DNA of 64,000 bases from Heligmosomoides polygyrus polygyrus. Its lineage: Eukaryota; Nematoda; Chromadorea; Rhabditida; Heligmosomidae. The stretch spans positions 25,035,407-25,099,406 of the forward strand of contig OX377205.1 in the NCBI GenBank assembly GCA_947396885.1. The letters are read 5' to 3'. Shown in pieces: positions 59,969 through 64,000 of this stretch (the first letter of the stretch is position 1; every line of letters starts with the position of its first letter). The notes under the pieces were generated by a model. That model was not told where the DNA came from. It made no database searches and saw only the letters and a list, made by a program, of their open reading frames with translations. The position numbers and the translations under genes were made by a program.

Positions 59969-62507
59969 ATCCTCTTGATAATGACATTTAGACGAAAGTC
60001 CGCTCTGGAGCTCTATGCAGACGACGTGACCTGGTTATGTTGCAGCGAACCAGCAAGGGATGACTGTCGCTGTGGGCTTTTGTAGACCTTAACGACGAAG
60101 GTGGAAGGTTTGACCCCTGACCCCTGCACCAATCATTGGTTGTTAAGAGACTTTCGTTGGAAAAGTAAAGGGACTTGGATATCTCGTGAATGACCTGTCT
60201 GAGGAAGAAAACGTTGGCTAGCCTGTCAGAGCTCGACCGACTCCAGCGGAAGATCTCCGTAGGAATTCTTCGTGACCGAAGATGCACATATGACAGTCAC
60301 CAGACCTCCTCTTCTCTAGCGCTTCTCTAAAGCGAAAGCTGAACGTTTTCGGTACGTAGGAGTGACAGCTGCATTAAGCAGAAATACAAGTGCTAAGGTG
60401 TACATCAGGATGAACTGGGCTCTATGGTGTAGGGAATGAGGACGTGAGGGCGGTGGAGCTGGAACAAAGGGCAAAGCGTCTAAGGGATGATCTTTGCCTG
60501 CCATGAGGAAATCAGTAAGTTATCCAATAAAGTCCGAATAGAGAGCAAAACGACCTGCTAGCGTCGAAAAATGGTCCACGAAGAAATAGTAGGGGACGTT
60601 GTCAACACAACAAATGTCGGCGTTACGAAGTAGGAGCCTTTGCTAAAATTGGATGACGGTATTAACAGGAAAACTAGAGGCTGTGATGGGCTGGAATGAA
60701 GTATCACTTGAAGTACAAGTCAGGTTGGAACGGGTGCACTCAGAGTGGAAGACTGAGAAGTTTGATTTTGACGTTAAAGAGATCCTTAGTATTCAGTGAC
60801 CACTCTTTTCAGGAAGTCCTGTCAAGCAGTATGAAGGTAACCAGTGCGTACCAACTTTCAACGCTGATTCTGGTAGCACAGTAAGTTTTATTTTAACTGA
60901 ATTTTAGTGGTGGAGGCAATGGTGGAAGCATTACAACATTTATGACGTGCACGATAGAATGGCTTGCTTTTCAAAGATCTCCTCATCATGTATGTAGATT
61001 TTGGATCACCCGAACTTACCCGAGATTCGATACCATTGAGGTAGTTGAAATGACAACACCCTTGGAAAGACGCCCTTGTTTATCAGAAGCCACCGCTGTT
61101 CAATGTGGAGACGAAATATGTCGTTTAGTATTGTCTCTCGATGTTTTCTGATAGTGGGATGCATGCCGCAGCCCAAAGGGTCTTAATTACTGCCAAACAT
61201 TGCGGTTTATTCCACAGTGGGACTTTTCTAGTTCCAGTTGTCATAGTGCGAACACAGAGATGTTGATCTTATTAGTTTTACACTAACTGTCATTGCTGTA
61301 ACATGAGACCGGAAAGACACCGTCTGAGGCGCTGTTCCGCACTGTACTGGATGGGCCACAAAGTTGCACCAAGACATCTTACTGATGGTAAGGTTCTAGA
61401 AGCACTTTGAGAATGAGTCACTCAGTTCAGGAATTCTGCCGCCGATGCTCAATTCTAAATTCAGTCACGCTGTGTATACCTCGTGTAACTGATTTGCCCA
61501 AAGCTGTTCATAAAGCTGAGCTGTATAAACAGGATAGAGAGGAGAGAGCTGCGTTGTTCAGCCCTGTCTGGAATGCATCAGGCACTCTACTTCTACGGGA
61601 CATCCTGAAGATCTGGGTTTGGTTGATGCAATGATATCAGATGGTCTGCCGATGGGTAAGTCAGGGGGTGTGTCCTTCGCAGATACGTTTTGCACTAATC
61701 CTCCTATCCTGGCAGACCGATGGCTTGACAGACTCAAACATTGGACCAATTTGGGGAGTGGTGAGTACCGATGTCTTCTGGTGTGCTGCTCTCGCCTTCA
61801 CTGGAGAGTAAGCTTCGTTAGATGGTTTTTTCGGCCGGTATTTCTTTCGCCATTGTATTATCTCAGACAAATTAAACTAGCACACGGGAACCATCCCACA
61901 TGCAGTTCCTTTCTGAAGAAATCTTTCAAATATGAGGAGCTGATTAGACTGCGCGGCTAAATAGGGAAATGCAGAATAAACGGGACTTGGGGAAACAGTA
62001 AGAGGAATAACCTTCCAAAGGGCAGAAATGGGGTTCACTGTCTTTGTTCTTGACTGTACAATGCTCTATAGCAGGTCAACGATGGTAATGTTATTGGTTG
62101 TTTTCTATACGAATGTGGTGGTAATTCCTGAGGATTCCATGATTTAGTTAGCTTGGTTCGAGGTGCACCGCAGGCGTTGAATAGAAGTCGAACTTCCTGG
62201 CCTATCGCTCTTCGTTGACCAAGTCTCAACGACATATAGAGTTTGCTGGAACAAGTCTTACGCCTATCACGAGTTTTGGTTCCTAGGTATTAGGAATTCA
62301 ACATTAATGTAGGAAAGAGAATCATTCGTGCATCTCTCATAACGAGGTTTATATTGGAATGTGCATTGCCGATATGAATCCCTCTAACTTAATGTGATGG
62401 CTGCTTTACAAAATGTTGGAGGCCCTGTCATAGCTGTCCGGCATTCGATACTTCAGAAGTAAGAACGCTTCCCGTTACATATTGTCTTCAACAAACTTTT
62501 CTTCCTA
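59969..62507. other. No gene recognised
   Basis: Several frames of 60-113 codons on both strands (for example 61619-61960 plus) show no motif, and I could not chain them by splice phase. Unseen exons of the gene starting at 62508 are possible. Confidence 0.4.
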
Positions 62508-64000
62508 ATGGAGTCAGCGTCACTATTGAACGTTATGTTCTGCGTTAAGGATGAGGATGTATTCAAGAAGAAGCTGCGAATTTATGCCGGCAATATGCGG
62601 AAACTGATAGTCACAGCTCGAAAACAGATCAAAGATCTAAGGAAGGAAAATGCCACGTTGAGTCAAAGGTCCGGTTTCATCATTTTTTTTGAGCCATCCG
62701 ATCAACTTCTACTCAACTCTTTTCGATTCAGGCTTCGATCCAGTGGCCTCGTCGAGTGTCCGGCATGTTTGTACCATTTCAAACCGGAGAGCAAGCACCG
62801 AATACTACCGAAATATGTAAAGGCAAGCATAAATTTAACATAAAAACCGTGGTTTATGACTTAATCTCGTCAACTCCTTGATTTCCATGCTGGAAATTTC
62901 GTCTTCCTTCCTATGATGTCTAAAATCTTTACACTTTCATCTCATAGCACAATGAATGTCCTACTGGATCATAAATCTGTAATGTGGCTGCGATTCAGGT
63001 TCAAGAGGTTAATGTGGCCTACATGGGAGGCGTAAATACACCATAGTAGGTAGCAAAGAACAGGCGGAGCGTGTACGATGAGTGCTCTGCCTGGTGCGTT
63101 CGTAGCTCCTTATGTAGCTCACATTAATAACTTGTACTGTAATCGTTATTTTTCTTTGTATAAGGTGTACAACAACAACTTACTTCGGAGATAGGTCAGG
63201 GATTTAGGCTGTTCACCTCAATAGAGAATTGAATTGGTTTCTTTAAGCCTCATATATAATTAATAAGAGGATCTAATCCTTGTGGCCTAATACTATTCGG
63301 GCGAAACTATAAGTCATTTTTTTATTAAAATGTTCGGACGACTTTAAGGTGTTCCGGGGAAAACTGTCCGTCGAAATCGAATTCTCTTCTCTTGATGAGA
63401 TATCTGAGTGGTTAACGCTGAATCAACTGGACGAAAACAGCGATGGACTTCCTACTATGGTGAATGTTCATGACTTCTAAAGTTTCCGGATTCTTGGAGA
63501 ATTGCTGTTTTTCAGATTCAAATCGGCGAACAAAAACAGGATCTGTCCACCACTGACAGCCTACTCCATCAGCTCGTGAAGGAAGAGGAGACGAAGCGAG
63601 AGAGGGTGGTGATAAGCACTCGACCTCGACTTCCTCACTCTGCACCAGCACGGGATACGCCGCCAGCGAGTCGACCTCAGCCAAAGGAGCCCTTGCGAAA
63701 CATGAAAAGGAAATGGTGTGACGAGCAGGCACATGGTTCGAGTTCTCAGGAGAATTCTGGAGTTGAGGAATACTGTGGACCAAGTGTGCCAAAGGCATCG
63801 TCGTCATCTTCAGAAGTCAATCAGCGTATTGATAGCTCACAGATGGAGCACAGTCATCCTAACAATGTTCTACCTGGACCAAGCAGGGATCTATCAGATA
63901 GCGGAAAGGCTAAACATCCAGTTACAAGGGAAAATATTATTCTCAAGCGACTCGATGATTCCAGGAATGAAGACGTGAACTTGGGGGGTCGTTTAAGACC
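62508..64000 (+). CDS. Unrecognised coiled-coil protein, 5' exons, runs off the window
   Basis: Four exons join in phase: 62508-62668, 62732-62816, 63349-63459, 63516 to beyond 64000. The first two introns are bounded by gt...ag (63 nt and 532 nt), the third is 56 nt. The start ATG at 62508 is tentative; an upstream exon is possible. Residues about 15-55 are strongly helical and charged (VFKKKLRIYAGNMRKL, KQIKDLRKENATLSQR), suggesting a coiled coil. Then comes a CPAC pair in VECPACLYHF, an acidic segment (EFSSLDEISEWLTLN), and from 63516 a long, Ser/Pro/Glu-rich, probably disordered region. The last frame is open for 161 codons to the window end. I do not recognise a family; two cysteines alone do not make a zinc finger. 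Confidence 0.75.

Overview
This is nuclear DNA of a parasitic-type nematode, most likely a strongylid (hookworm relative). Two intron-rich worm genes can be assembled by eye from consistent splice phases: a cuticlin/ZP-domain gene and the ribosome quality-control E3 ligase listerin. Introns of about 50 nt are mixed with kilobase introns full of repeats, and RTE, CR1 and mariner remnants are abundant. There is no bacterial operon structure, no CRISPR array and no intact rRNA or tRNA gene. The species cannot be fixed from the sequence.

Layout. (1) 1-7690 is copy A of a direct duplication of about 7 kb. Copy B is at about 30360-37039. Each copy carries a 1.6 kb retroelement that joins a coiled-coil ORF1-like protein to the 3' end of an RTE element, a tRNA-derived SINE, CR1 crumbs and a small TIR element. 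Copy A alone has an RTE-1-like insertion (4910-6037) and copy B alone has a SINE insertion (31640-31935). In both cases the other copy still shows the empty target site. (2) 7690-17500 is gene-poor: SINEs, foldback elements, a tRNA-half inverted repeat, two dead mariners, and a C-rich minisatellite ending in a 200-N gap. (3) 18581-26348, minus strand, is a cuticlin gene whose long introns hold a complete but dead mariner and an RTE-1 fragment. (4) 26350-30360 is intergenic with SINEs and hairpins. (5) 37040-40690 holds two different RTE elements on the minus strand, separated by a second 200-N gap. (6) 41199-57403, minus strand, is listerin: about 35 exons over 16 kb, from a spliced-leader-like acceptor to a C-terminal RING. 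CR1, SINE and foldback elements lie in its introns. (7) 57425-62500 is intergenic with a SINE, a foldback element and an RTE fragment with target-site duplication. (8) 62508-64000, plus strand, holds the first exons of an unrecognised coiled-coil gene that runs off the window.

The two recognised genes do unrelated jobs: cuticle structure, and clearance of nascent chains stalled on 60S ribosomes. Nothing suggests an operon. The most informative parts of the window are the paired filled and empty insertion sites, the tRNA-derived SINE family, the ORF1-RTE chimeric retroelement, and two one-base slips at conserved positions of the cuticlin gene.
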